DNA of 64,000 nucleotides, taken from assembly GCA_016928995.1 (NCBI GenBank), contig JAFGJS010000076.1:1-64000 (forward strand), given 5' to 3'. Each line of letters opens with the position of its first letter. The stretch's first letter is position 1. A program made the translations under genes and the position numbers. The notes under the pieces are model-generated. The model was given only the letters and a program-made list of their open reading frames with translations, was not told the DNA's origin and searched no databases. Origin of the DNA: Candidatus Sumerlaeota bacterium (GTDB lineage: Bacteria > Sumerlaeota > Sumerlaeia > JAFGJS01). This document shows, in pieces, positions 34,250 to 42,623 of the stretch.

Positions 34250-36469
34250 ATGTCATCTCGTGCGCGAAAACGATTAATGCAAAAAGTTCAACCGGATTCA
34301 TCGGCGGATGAATCCAGTTCAGCTCCTTCGCATTCCAAACGGCGCAAATGGCTGTTCCGTTTGTCAGCGATGTTTTTTCCATGTTTATTATTGTTCATAT
34401 TGCTGGAATCCGGCTTGCGGCTGGGCGGGTATGGTTATTCGACGGATTTTTTCATCCGCAACGATGCCAGGGATGGCTATACAACCAATCATCGCTATGG
34501 CTGGCGGTTTTTTCCGCGCGCTATCGCTCGCGAGCCGTTGTACTGCAAGATTTCCGGCAAGCCTGCCGGTACGATTCGCATTTTTCTCTTTGGCGGCTCC
34601 GCGGCCCAGGGCATTCCCGAGCCGTCATTCAACTTTGGTAAAATCCTTGAGGTGATGTTGCGTCAGCGGTTTCCGGGCGCGCGATTCGAGGTCGTCAATA
34701 CGGCGATGACGGCGATCAATTCTCATGTCGTGCGTGAAATCGCCCGGGACTGCGCGGAATTTGAGCCGGATATTTTTATTGTGTACGTGGGCAACAACGA
34801 GGTCATCGGACCCTATGGTCCGGGGACTGTTTTTCAGCAATGGCTGCTGAACGGGCGTCTGATCCGGCTCAGCCTTTGGTTGAAAGCAACGCGAGCCGGG
34901 CAATTGCTGAGCGATGTGAGCGGGCGCTTTCAATCCGATAAAGCTGTGCGCTGGTGGGAAGGTCTTCAGATGTTTGTGGATAAGCCGGTGACGGCTGATG
35001 ACCCGCGTTTGGAGACGGTGTATGAGAATTACCGGCGGAATTTGACCGATGTCTGCCGGATCGCGCAAGACGCTGGCGCCGCCGTGATTTTGTCGACTGT
35101 GGCGACGAACCTGAAGGATTTCCCGCCGTTGATTTCGCGGCATCGTCCGCAGCTGAGCGATGCGGAGCTGGAAAGATGGGAGTCGTACTATCAAAGGGGG
35201 ATTGAACTGAAGGCTGAGGGGCAGTGGGCTTTGGCGATTGAGCAGTATGAGGCGGCGGCGCAGCTGGATGATCGTTATGCGGAACTGCATTTCCGGTTGG
35301 GCCAGTGTCTGGATGCGGCGGGGCGTTCCGCGGCGGCGCGCGATTGTTACATTGCGGCGCGCGATTTGGACGCTTTGCGCTTTCGCACGGATACGCGCAT
35401 CAATGCGATTGTCCGCGAGGCGGCGGCTGAACAGCCAAACGCTCGCGTCTGGCTGGCGGATGCGGAGCGGGCGCTGACTGAAAGCGAAGAGACTTCCGAT
35501 AGCGACAGGAATGATTTGTTTTACGAGCATGTGCATTTGACGTTTGATGGGAACTATCTTCTTGCCAGAGCGGTTTTGGATCAGGTCGAGGCGGCGTTGC
35601 CGGAAGCCGTGCGCAGCGGCAAAACGGGCGCGGTTCCATCGCGACAGCAATGCGCCGATGCGCTCGTGCTGACGCCGTGGGATGAATATCTGATGGCTTA
35701 TAACATCATGACGAAAATGATGTCGCGGCCGCCGTTCACGAATCAGTTGGGCCATGCTGCTCGTCAGGCCGCGGCGTTGGCGCGGGTGGAGGCGCTTCGT
35801 CGTCGCGCTGCGTCTCCGCAGGCGGTCGAGGCCGCTCGAATTGCATATGAGCATGCGCTGATGAAGTCGCCGGATGATCGGGATTTGCATTATCGTTTCG
35901 CTGTGATGGCGACGCATTTCGGGCAGCCGGCTGTGGCCGCCAGGCATTTGGCGGCGGTGGTCGAGATGCAGCCCTGGTCGTTGGAGCTGCGCACCAGCCT
36001 GGGCGTCGCGCTGGACCGATGCGGAAGAAGCGACGAGGCGATGCTTCAGTACCGGAAGGTGTTGGATATGGATCCGAATGATGTGATCGCCCTGAGCAAC
36101 TTGGGCCTTGTTCTGGCGGATCAAGGGCGAATCGACGAGGCGATCGCTCAGCTGGAGAAAGCCGTGGAAATCAAACCGGATTTTAGCTTCGCTCATGGCG
36201 ACCTTGGCAAGGTGCTGGCTATGAATGGCCGGTTGGATGAGGGCGTCGCTCATTTAAGGACGGCCGTGAAAATCGATCCGGAGAATGCCGTGTTTTATAA
36301 TAATCTTGGCGTCTTTTTAGCTCGCTGCGGCCGGGAGGATGAAGCGGCCGCTCATTTTCGGTCGGCTTTGCAACTTCAGCCCGATTATGCCGAGGCGCGG
36401 AGAAGCCTTGAGTTTGTTTTAGCGAGTCGTGATGCAGTGGATAAGGGTCTTGTCGCTGGTTCGAATTAG
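34250..36469 (+). CDS. Membrane-anchored SGNH-hydrolase-like protein with TPR repeats
   Basis: A 739-residue protein. A basic N-terminus precedes one membrane helix (about 35-53). The SGNH-like domain follows: FLFGGSAAQG with candidate nucleophile S117, the YVGNNE motif near 186, and HVHLTFDGN near 427 as the candidate catalytic histidine. A TPR-like insert (about 300-370, AIEQYEAAAQLDDRYAELHFRLGQ) lies inside it. At least five further TPRs occupy about 510-730. It may deacylate or modify a glycan outside the cytoplasm, with the TPRs binding partners. Substrate unknown. Confidence 0.75.
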   Translation: MSSRARKRLMQKVQPDSSADESSSAPSHSKRRKWLFRLSAMFFPCLLLFILLESGLRLGGYGYSTDFFIRNDARDGYTTNHRYGWRFFPRAIAREPLYCKISGKPAGTIRIFLFGGSAAQGIPEPSFNFGKILEVMLRQRFPGARFEVVNTAMTAINSHVVREIARDCAEFEPDIFIVYVGNNEVIGPYGPGTVFQQWLLNGRLIRLSLWLKATRAGQLLSDVSGRFQSDKAVRWWEGLQMFVDKPVTADDPRLETVYENYRRNLTDVCRIAQDAGAAVILSTVATNLKDFPPLISRHRPQLSDAELERWESYYQRGIELKAEGQWALAIEQYEAAAQLDDRYAELHFRLGQCLDAAGRSAAARDCYIAARDLDALRFRTDTRINAIVREAAAEQPNARVWLADAERALTESEETSDSDRNDLFYEHVHLTFDGNYLLARAVLDQVEAALPEAVRSGKTGAVPSRQQCADALVLTPWDEYLMAYNIMTKMMSRPPFTNQLGHAARQAAALARVEALRRRAASPQAVEAARIAYEHALMKSPDDRDLHYRFAVMATHFGQPAVAARHLAAVVEMQPWSLELRTSLGVALDRCGRSDEAMLQYRKVLDMDPNDVIALSNLGLVLADQGRIDEAIAQLEKAVEIKPDFSFAHGDLGKVLAMNGRLDEGVAHLRTAVKIDPENAVFYNNLGVFLARCGREDEAAAHFRSALQLQPDYAEARRSLEFVLASRDAVDKGLVAGSN

Positions 36470-36507
36470 GCAGGATGAGATTATACATAAAGGAATTTTT
36501 AACTACT

Positions 36508-36592
36508 TTAACGCAAAGACGCAAAGGAGTAAGGAACCCATTTTTTTTATCGGCGGCGAATACAATCATAAAATCTCTGTGCGCTTTGTGTT
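36508..36592. repeat. CGCAAAGACGCAAAG-type repeat pair
   Basis: TTAACGCAAAGACGCAAAGG at 36508-36527 and TCTCTGTGCGCTTTGTG near 36576 are opposed versions of the same word. Related words occur at 2246-2279 and 37730-37763. Confidence 0.4.
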
Positions 36593-36611
36593 TCAATGCG
36601 AGAATTGCCAT

Positions 36612-36642
36612 TTGAAAAAAGATTGCCATAAATTACTATAAT
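36612..36642 (+). promoter_or_regulatory. Promoter-like element of the 36665 gene
   Basis: A perfect -10 box TATAAT (36637-36642) has TTGAAA 19 bp upstream (36612-36617). The spacing is long for sigma-70. The GGGGGAG ribosome site and the ATG at 36665 follow within 25 bp. Confidence 0.4.
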
Positions 36643-36664
36643 AAGTTTTCGGGGGAGTTTTATC

Positions 36665-37708
36665 ATGAAACGAACATGCTATTTGCGAAAAAGAATTGTA
36701 TTCATTATGCAATGCGTATTGATATTGAACTTGCCGGCGCATTCTGCTTTCGCGCAATGGCTGTCTACGGACATTGGCGATGTCGGCATTCCGGGATCGG
36801 ATCAACAAAATAATGGAACGTTCATTGTCAGGGGTTCGGGCGAGAATATTTGGAATAAGCGCGATGAGTTCCGCTATGTCTATCAGGAGCTGAATGGCGA
36901 TGTCATGGTCACGGCGCGGATTCTTGCGATGCAGAACACGGATGAATGGGCCAAGGCCGGCGTGATGATTCGTGAAACGCTGGCGCACAATGCGAAGTAT
37001 ATTAATTGTTATCTTTCTCCGCATGGCATCTGTTTTCATATGCGAACCGGGGCGGGAGACAAAGCCCGAGCCGCTTCAGAGACGCTGACTCCTTTAACGG
37101 CTCCTTGTTGGGTGCGGCTGGTTCGCGAGGGCGATATATTCACGGGGTATTGCTCCCGGGACGGCGAGCAATGGACGAAAATCGGCTCTGTTGAGCTCGG
37201 CATGGCCGGCAAAATAACAGCCGGTCTGATGGTATGCAGTCTTGATGACAGCGTGATTTGCGAGGCGCAGTTTGACCATGTCAGCGTCGCGCAGAATTGG
37301 AGCTCTGAAGCGGATCGCGGTTTATCCGGGCCGCAGCCGTTGAAGATTGATCCGGTCACGCGTGTTGAATTCGCCGGATTGGGGCATGATGCGAAGAATT
37401 CAGCGGTTGTTCCATGCCCGTCTAAAAAACTTTTCGTCTTTTATCGTCCTGGCGATGTGAAAAGCAATGTGTTCACGCTTGAACTTGAGAACTCGGAATT
37501 GGCGGAGAAGTTTCCCGAGCTGAAAATCGATTGGATTGACGTTGATCAGAATTCGTCGCTGGTGAAGCAGTATAGTATCTTCATCGTTCCGACGGCGGTC
37601 GTCCAAATGGCGGACGGATCGAAGGAATCGTTTGTTTGCAGCTGCGTCAAAGGCGATGAGTTTTTGAAGTGGCTGGGGAAACATTTCGACTCCGTTGAGC
37701 TCGATTAA
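36665..37708 (+). CDS. Exported protein with DUF1349-like and thioredoxin-like domains
   Basis: A 347-residue protein with a signal peptide (about 1-31, ending HSAFA). Residues about 32-215 form a lectin-like beta-sandwich of the DUF1349 type: ARILAMQNTDEWAKAGVMIRETL, then WVRLVREGDIFTGYCSRDG and a closing AQFDHVSV strand. Residues about 250-345 (KKLFVFYRPGDVKSN through KIDWIDVDQN and VPTAVVQMADG) resemble a thioredoxin fold but have no CxxC at the active-site position, so redox activity is unlikely. It is preceded by GGGGGAG and a TATAAT box. The function is unknown; it may bind carbohydrates. Confidence 0.65.
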   Translation: MKRTCYLRKRIVFIMQCVLILNLPAHSAFAQWLSTDIGDVGIPGSDQQNNGTFIVRGSGENIWNKRDEFRYVYQELNGDVMVTARILAMQNTDEWAKAGVMIRETLAHNAKYINCYLSPHGICFHMRTGAGDKARAASETLTPLTAPCWVRLVREGDIFTGYCSRDGEQWTKIGSVELGMAGKITAGLMVCSLDDSVICEAQFDHVSVAQNWSSEADRGLSGPQPLKIDPVTRVEFAGLGHDAKNSAVVPCPSKKLFVFYRPGDVKSNVFTLELENSELAEKFPELKIDWIDVDQNSSLVKQYSIFIVPTAVVQMADGSKESFVCSCVKGDEFLKWLGKHFDSVELD

Positions 37709-37729
37709 TATCGGCGATAGGAGCATTAA

Positions 37730-37763
37730 TTATTCACCACAGAGCACAGAGCGACACAGAGAT
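37730..37763. repeat. CACAGAG-type short repeat
   Basis: ACCACAGAGCACAGAGCGAC and ACACAGAGA form a degenerate tandem just after the 36665 gene and immediately before copy 3 of the palindromic element. Confidence 0.4.
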
Positions 37764-37773
37764 TGAATGATGT

Positions 37774-37926
37774 TATAGATTATTCCGCATTGTTGTCGCC
37801 GGCTTCAGTCAGCACCACGATCGTTAGGGAGCAGTTCTTGGAGCGTTAATTTATGGTGAGATGGGCCGCTCCCTAACGGTCGCGGTACTGATTGGGAAAG
37901 CGAAAACAACGATGCGGAACAGTCAA
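37774..37926. repeat. Palindromic MITE-like element, copy 3
   Basis: The ends TTCCGCATTGTTGTCGCC and GCGAAAACAACGATGCGGAA are inverted, and the core pairs TTAGGGAGC with GCTCCCTAACGGTCGCGG. This copy is the most diverged: the left arm reads CAGCACCACGATCG where the others read GTACCGCGACCG. Confidence 0.7.
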
Positions 37927-38005
37927 TGTGCAATCTCAGCGTGCTCAGCGGCTCTGCGTTAAGATGTTTTTATGTTCCCTTTTACTTCTTAATCCATCGA
38001 GAGTT

Positions 38006-39547
38006 TTATTTGTCTCCGGCTACTATGACGCCGCCGACGAGCTGGCGCGCTTCGATGAGCATGTTGGCATGAACTTCGTATTCCGAGGGATAGAGAATTC
38101 GCGCGCCGTTGAACGCTTGGATCATACCGCGCGAGCGTTGAATGAGTTCGCGGGCGAGGCGGGCTTTTTCTTTTTGCTCTTCGGTTCCTGTTTCTACGAT
38201 GGTCTCCGCTTTTTCCAGCACGAGAGCTTGCTGCATGGTGAAAATGGCGTTCATGGCTGAGACGGGCGAGGCGTCGATTTGCGACCTGTCCACGCCGCCG
38301 AGCAGCGTTTCGGCGGCGAGCAGGTTGTCGAAGTTGTATTTGTAGTTGAAGGGATGGATGATGTGCGGCGACGCCTTGGTCGTGGGAGGCCACTGTCCGT
38401 CCGAGTTGTATGAGTTGGTCAAGTGGAACCAGATTTTTTCCGCCACTGCTGATGGCAGCGATTTTTCCATGGAGCGAAGTTTTTCGCGCACCTGATCCTG
38501 CCAGGGGCGCAGCAGTTTCGCCATGGGCGTATTGGCCCAGTTGGACGCTTGTCCGCCGTGCCAGGCCATGTTGTCGTCGAAGTTGAGTTTGTCTTCCAGC
38601 GCGGGCAGGTCGTTGCAGGCGTGATCGAAGGTGACGAGGTCGCCCAACGAGCGGACCGCTTCAACGAGTTGCACCAGTTTTTCCCGGGCGTCGGACATTT
38701 TGGCGAAGATGTCGTCGGGATTGTTGCAGTATTTCAGATTGTACCAGGCGTTCGTGCCGATGTATTCCGCGTCGTCGGCGTAAATCAGCAACGCGCCTTC
38801 GGGTTCGCCCGGATTCTGCTGCGAGTATTTTTTGATCAACTCGATGTAATTTTCGAGCGTGTGGCCGGGGTGGCTCATGAAATAGCGGACGCCGAACACG
38901 GCGATGCGATCCGTCCGCAGGAAAACGCGCAGCCGGTCAGATTCCATGCCTTCCAAGTTTTTAAATGGGAAGTGGATGGCCTTTTCCGTTCCGGGCAGAT
39001 CGTATTTGAATTCGAAGTTGTAGAAGCGGGAATTGTCGATTTTTTCCACTTCATGGATTTCGGGGCGCAGGGGTTTGCCTGCGGCGTCGAGCGAGCGGCT
39101 GTATTGCTCGAATTCCGCGAGCAGGTTGCGATAGCCGTTATCCGCGACCTGGTTTTTGACGTAGCTGCGCCAGCCGCATTCGGGATTCCAGAAGCTGCGC
39201 GGCTGGATGCCGAGATATTTGCGGTAGGCCTGATTGGAGAAGTGAATCGCCCATTTGCCGTCTTCTTCGGGGAAGTTGGGCAGCATGGGGTGGGCGTAGG
39301 GCGATCCCATGAATTCGCATTGTCCGCAGGCGATGGCGGCTTTGAGTTTTTCGAGCACGCCGGGGGTTTTCAGCGCGATTTGCTCGATGGTGTAGCCGGA
39401 GGCTTCGAAGACGAATTTATCGTTCGGGCAGCATTCGCGCATCGTGTCGAGAATCAGCTCGTAGCTGTTGCGGATGACGAATTCATAACGCCTTTCGGGC
39501 AAATAGGCGTAGTTCAGGTTGGCGTGCAGGATAACGACATACTTCAT
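38006..39547 (-). CDS. Glycoside hydrolase family 57-like protein
   Basis: A 513-residue cytoplasmic protein resembling GH57 amylase-type enzymes. After KYVVILHANLNYAYLPERR, where classical GH57 has an HQP motif, come GSPYAHPMLPNFPEE (81-95), FWNPECGW with candidate nucleophile E123, and LIYADDAEYIG with candidate acid D258 or D259. The C-terminal third is helical, as in the family. The ATG at 39547 is favoured by spacing from AAGGAG; an ATG at 39556 overlaps the upstream stop as ATGA. It is the last gene of the TIM-barrel, GH43, GH57 operon. The loss of HQP makes the exact activity uncertain. Confidence 0.75.
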   Translation of the reverse strand: MKYVVILHANLNYAYLPERRYEFVIRNSYELILDTMRECCPNDKFVFEASGYTIEQIALKTPGVLEKLKAAIACGQCEFMGSPYAHPMLPNFPEEDGKWAIHFSNQAYRKYLGIQPRSFWNPECGWRSYVKNQVADNGYRNLLAEFEQYSRSLDAAGKPLRPEIHEVEKIDNSRFYNFEFKYDLPGTEKAIHFPFKNLEGMESDRLRVFLRTDRIAVFGVRYFMSHPGHTLENYIELIKKYSQQNPGEPEGALLIYADDAEYIGTNAWYNLKYCNNPDDIFAKMSDAREKLVQLVEAVRSLGDLVTFDHACNDLPALEDKLNFDDNMAWHGGQASNWANTPMAKLLRPWQDQVREKLRSMEKSLPSAVAEKIWFHLTNSYNSDGQWPPTTKASPHIIHPFNYKYNFDNLLAAETLLGGVDRSQIDASPVSAMNAIFTMQQALVLEKAETIVETGTEEQKEKARLARELIQRSRGMIQAFNGARILYPSEYEVHANMLIEARQLVGGVIVAGDK

Positions 39548-39552
39548 CGAGC

Positions 39553-41190
39553 TCATTCTCCTTCGATTTTTGTTGATGATTGGCTCACGCGGAACCAGTC
39601 GAAGTCGGCGTATCCGCCATGGGGCGCGCCGTATGCGCTGATGCAAAAGAGGCCGACTTTCGCGCCGATCCAGACGCCGGATGCGGCGATAAATTTTTTG
39701 TCAAAGGCGGCGTAATGTTCGCCGTCGAGGCTGTAGCTGAAGCGGCATTCGGCGTTGGGCGCGGCGACTTGCAGCCGGAGCTGCAGCCAGTCTGTCGCGG
39801 CGCATCCGGTCCAGGAGCGGCGCCATTGGTCCGTGGGCTGGAGCGCGCATTGCTCCACGATTTGCTCCGGTTCGCCGCGATCGGCGCCACGGCATATCGC
39901 GAGTGAAAGCGAAAAGGTATCTTTGTCATATGTCACGGACAGACGCGCATAGTCGCGGCCCATCACGATCAGTCCGGCGGACTTGCCGTTTGTTTCTGGC
40001 GTCAGGCGCATGCGCGTCGTGACGGTGAAAGCGGGAGCGGGAAATTTCTGCAAAAGAAGATTGGGGATTTTCCAGAAGGTCTCGGCGTCGCGAGGCCGGG
40101 GAACGGCGAAGAGGCGAAGGCGGTTCTCGCCGCGCATCAGCGCCATCCAATAAGGCGCCGGATTGGCGTGCCATTGCCATTGCAGTCCCAGAGCGTCTTG
40201 ATCGAATTCGTCGCTTGTGGCCGGGGCGCAGCTGGGCGCGCTGTCATGGATCGCCGGTTTCTTGAAGCTGGAGACCGGCAGGCCCGGGGCGCCGTTTTGT
40301 CCGCCTTCGCCGATGACCGGCCAGCCGTTTTTCCATTGCACCGGCTGCAAGTGCGCGATGCGGCCGTAGGCGCCTTTATCCTGAAAATGGATGAACCAGG
40401 ATTCGCCGTGCGCCGTTTCAACCCAGGCGCCCTGGTGCGGTCCGTTGATTCCGGTTTCGCCTTGCGCCAGCACGATCCTGGCTTCATAAGGGCCGTAAAT
40501 CTCACGCGAGCGCAGCGCCAATTGCCAGCCTTGCTCAACGCCGCCGGCCGGGGCGAAGATGTAGTAATAACCATCGCGCTTGTATAATTTCGGGCCTTCG
40601 ACGGTGTGGTGCTGATCGTGGCCGTCGAAGACATGCACGCCTTCGCCGATGGTTTGGGTTCCCGCGGGATTCATTTTCCGCAGAGTGAGAAGACTTTTCA
40701 CGCCGCAGCGGCTCGCGGCCCAGGCGTGAATAAGATATGCCTGGCCGTCGTCGTCCCAGAAGGGGCACGAGTCGATCAGGCCTTTGCCGGGCAGCACGGT
40801 CAGCGGTTTGGTCCAGGGGCCTTCCGGTTTCTGGGCCTTCACCAGCATGATGCCATAGTCCGGATCGCCCCAGTAGATGCGGAATTCGCCGTCGTGATAG
40901 CGAATGCTGGGCGCCCATACGCCGTTGCCGTGTTGCGGAGCGCTGAAGACCGCTTCGGGTTCGAGCCGGTCGAGGGCGTGGCCGATCAGCCGCCAGTTCA
41001 CCAGGTCGCGCGAATGCAGAATGGGCAGCCCGGGGACGCAGTTGAAACTGGAAGCGGTCATGTAAAAGCTGTCGCCGGCGCGCATGACATCCGGATCGGA
41101 GTAATCAGCGTATAAAATCGGATTGCGGTATGTTCCATCGCCGTTGTCCGCGGTCCATACGGCGTAGGCGGGATTGGGGCTCTGTTTCAT
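39553..41190 (-). CDS. Glycoside hydrolase family 43 protein
   Basis: A 545-residue enzyme of the beta-xylosidase / alpha-arabinofuranosidase group. The five-bladed propeller is residues about 18-320. Its expected catalytic set is visible: D32 in YSDPDV as general base, D140 in GLIDSCPF as pKa modulator, and E198 in HTVEGPKLYK as general acid. Residues about 330-535 form a C-terminal beta-sandwich of the GH43/DUF1349 type. There is no signal peptide, so it works on imported oligosaccharides. It follows the TIM-barrel gene by 96 bp and is coupled to the GH57-like gene. Confidence 0.88.
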   Translation of the reverse strand: MKQSPNPAYAVWTADNGDGTYRNPILYADYSDPDVMRAGDSFYMTASSFNCVPGLPILHSRDLVNWRLIGHALDRLEPEAVFSAPQHGNGVWAPSIRYHDGEFRIYWGDPDYGIMLVKAQKPEGPWTKPLTVLPGKGLIDSCPFWDDDGQAYLIHAWAASRCGVKSLLTLRKMNPAGTQTIGEGVHVFDGHDQHHTVEGPKLYKRDGYYYIFAPAGGVEQGWQLALRSREIYGPYEARIVLAQGETGINGPHQGAWVETAHGESWFIHFQDKGAYGRIAHLQPVQWKNGWPVIGEGGQNGAPGLPVSSFKKPAIHDSAPSCAPATSDEFDQDALGLQWQWHANPAPYWMALMRGENRLRLFAVPRPRDAETFWKIPNLLLQKFPAPAFTVTTRMRLTPETNGKSAGLIVMGRDYARLSVTYDKDTFSLSLAICRGADRGEPEQIVEQCALQPTDQWRRSWTGCAATDWLQLRLQVAAPNAECRFSYSLDGEHYAAFDKKFIAASGVWIGAKVGLFCISAYGAPHGGYADFDWFRVSQSSTKIEGE

Positions 41191-41286
41191 TCATGCATCC
41201 TTGGCTTTCATTTCCGCGGGCTGAATTGCGCGCGATAATCATCGTGTGATCCTGTCATTGATGTTTTCGTCTTTTGCGCGCGCGAT

Positions 41287-42141
41287 TCAAGCGGTGGCAT
41301 GATTTCGCTCATGGATGCCGATGGATGTTTTCCATTTGAACGCAGGCTGGACGGAAGGCGCGGCGATCAAGTTCAGCCATTGCCGCAGCGTTTGGGCGTC
41401 GGCGAGGAATTGATCGACGGAATCATGCTGAAAGAATTCGAGCATGGCCCATTGAGCGGCATGCGCGCTCCGCTTGAGGTATTTCATCCAGCGTTTTTCG
41501 CCGTCGGCGAGCGGCAGCCGGTGATGATGGTCGGGCCACCAATGAAAAACATGCAGGTAGGCGAGTGAGGGCAGGCATAGATCCAGCGTAATGAGATTTT
41601 CCGTCAAGCAGGCGCCGTTTGTGGGCTGCCAGAGCATCCTGAAGTTCTGATCCGTCACGCGGTTGAGGATGTCAGCGACGGAATCATCCGCGTCGGTCAG
41701 CGTATCCGCGTGTTTTTCGGCGCAGATGAGGATGTTTTCAGCCGTTGCTTTTTTGGCGATGCGGCTCAGGTCGTCCAGGGCGCGTTGCCTTTGTTCCGGC
41801 GGGGTTTGCTTGCTGCCGGCGGTTCCCAGCCAGACTCGAATCGCAGGGGCGTTCAGCGCGATGGCGGTTTCAAGCACGTCGTCAAAATCGAGGCGGTCGT
41901 CATCCTCCGCGCCGCAACGATAGTAACTGCCATAGCTCACGGTGCAAAGCCCGGCGTCGCGCATCAAGTTGGCCACGTGGCTCGCGGTTTTAATGGCGCC
42001 ATGCGGCACATGAAGGTCTCCGCCCCATTCGATGCCCTGGATGCCTGCCTTTGGGCAGAGCTGAATGATTGTTTCCGGGCTGAGCTCCCGTAACGAGACC
42101 GAAACCAGTCCCGGCCGTATTCCATCGTGCGTATTATTCAA
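41287..42141 (-). CDS. Sugar phosphate isomerase/epimerase-like TIM barrel
   Basis: A 284-residue protein of the xylose-isomerase-like TIM-barrel superfamily. It begins RPGLVSVSLRELSPETIIQL and contains QGIEWGGDLHV, ICAEKHADT and the late LHVFHWWPDHHHR segment. These supply the Glu, His and Asp residues that usually bind the metal. Such enzymes isomerise or epimerise sugars or sugar acids. The only usable start in frame is a TTG at 42141, two codons after the TGA of a small leader ORF in the same frame. It heads the GH43 and GH57-like operon. The exact substrate is unknown. Confidence 0.78.
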   Translation of the reverse strand: MNNTHDGIRPGLVSVSLRELSPETIIQLCPKAGIQGIEWGGDLHVPHGAIKTASHVANLMRDAGLCTVSYGSYYRCGAEDDDRLDFDDVLETAIALNAPAIRVWLGTAGSKQTPPEQRQRALDDLSRIAKKATAENILICAEKHADTLTDADDSVADILNRVTDQNFRMLWQPTNGACLTENLITLDLCLPSLAYLHVFHWWPDHHHRLPLADGEKRWMKYLKRSAHAAQWAMLEFFQHDSVDQFLADAQTLRQWLNLIAAPSVQPAFKWKTSIGIHERNHATA

Positions 42142-42144
42142 CGT

Positions 42145-42213
42145 TCAGAACCTTTTAAAAATATCCAGTGATTGATTGAATCCCGTATCATCTGTTAAAT
42201 CAGCATTATTCAT
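42145..42213 (-). CDS. Putative 22-residue leader ORF upstream of the isomerase-like gene
   Basis: An ATG at 42213 follows GGGGGAGGTC closely. The frame has 22 codons (MNNADLTDDTGFNQ...) and ends in TGA at 42147-42145, then ACG and the TTG start of the TIM-barrel gene, all in one frame. Translation would hand ribosomes to the weak TTG start. It may be a leader peptide, or the true N-terminus of the isomerase cut by a nonsense mutation or sequencing error. The predicted promoter (42238-42266) is just upstream. Confidence 0.4.
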   Translation of the reverse strand: MNNADLTDDTGFNQSLDIFKRF

Positions 42214-42237
42214 GACCTCCCCCACTGATTATAAATT

Positions 42238-42266
42238 ATTTTAGCGCATTCACAGCGAAAGATCAA
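42238..42266 (-). promoter_or_regulatory. Sigma-70-like promoter of the GH operon
   Basis: On the minus strand, TTGATC (42266-42261) and TAAAAT (42243-42238) are separated by exactly 17 bp. A TATGTACATT operator-like site (42271-42280) abuts the -35 box upstream. Confidence 0.55.
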
Positions 42267-42270
42267 CATC

Positions 42271-42280
42271 AATGTACATA
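42271..42280. promoter_or_regulatory. TGTACAT operator-like site
   Basis: AATGTACATA shares nine of ten bases with AATGTACATT at 30682-30691 and has the same core as the palindrome at 30466-30481. It lies 5 bp from the -35 box of the GH operon. Confidence 0.45.
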
Positions 42281-42443
42281 AAATAATGTTAAATAAATGA
42301 TTGAAATCGGCGATAGGGTGTCATATAATTTTGGGCATCCTTGTTGGGATTTGAGCTGGAATTCCGGGTTGAACCATTTTGATGGCCTTACGATTCATAC
42401 CTTGATGGCGAAGACTATAACGATCCTCGGTAGTTTTAACCGC

Positions 42444-42521
42444 ATGGGAATAGCACACATCCGAGGGCGGCTGCGCCACATTTATTAGGATGCGGCAAAA
42501 ACTTTCGAGAATCGCACTATT
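42444..42521. repeat. Second dispersed repeat family, copy B
   Basis: About 78 bp match 7796-7873, including ACACATCCGAGGGCGGCTG. It lies between the GH operon promoter and the dehydrogenase gene. The reading frame of copy A is broken here by TAG, so it is not a conserved gene. Confidence 0.6.
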
Positions 42522-42623
42522 CTTTCGGATGAGTCGTTTTTGACGGCTCTTCGCTCAGCGGAACCAATCCACAGAGCTTGGCGGCGTAGAATGGGACCGA
42601 TGCCAAGATGACAAAGGCGGGGC

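Noticed and set aside
42297-42488. 63-codon frame between the GH operon and the dehydrogenase
   Set aside because: Its 3' part is a dispersed repeat also found at 7796, where the frame differs. It has no ribosome site or family match.
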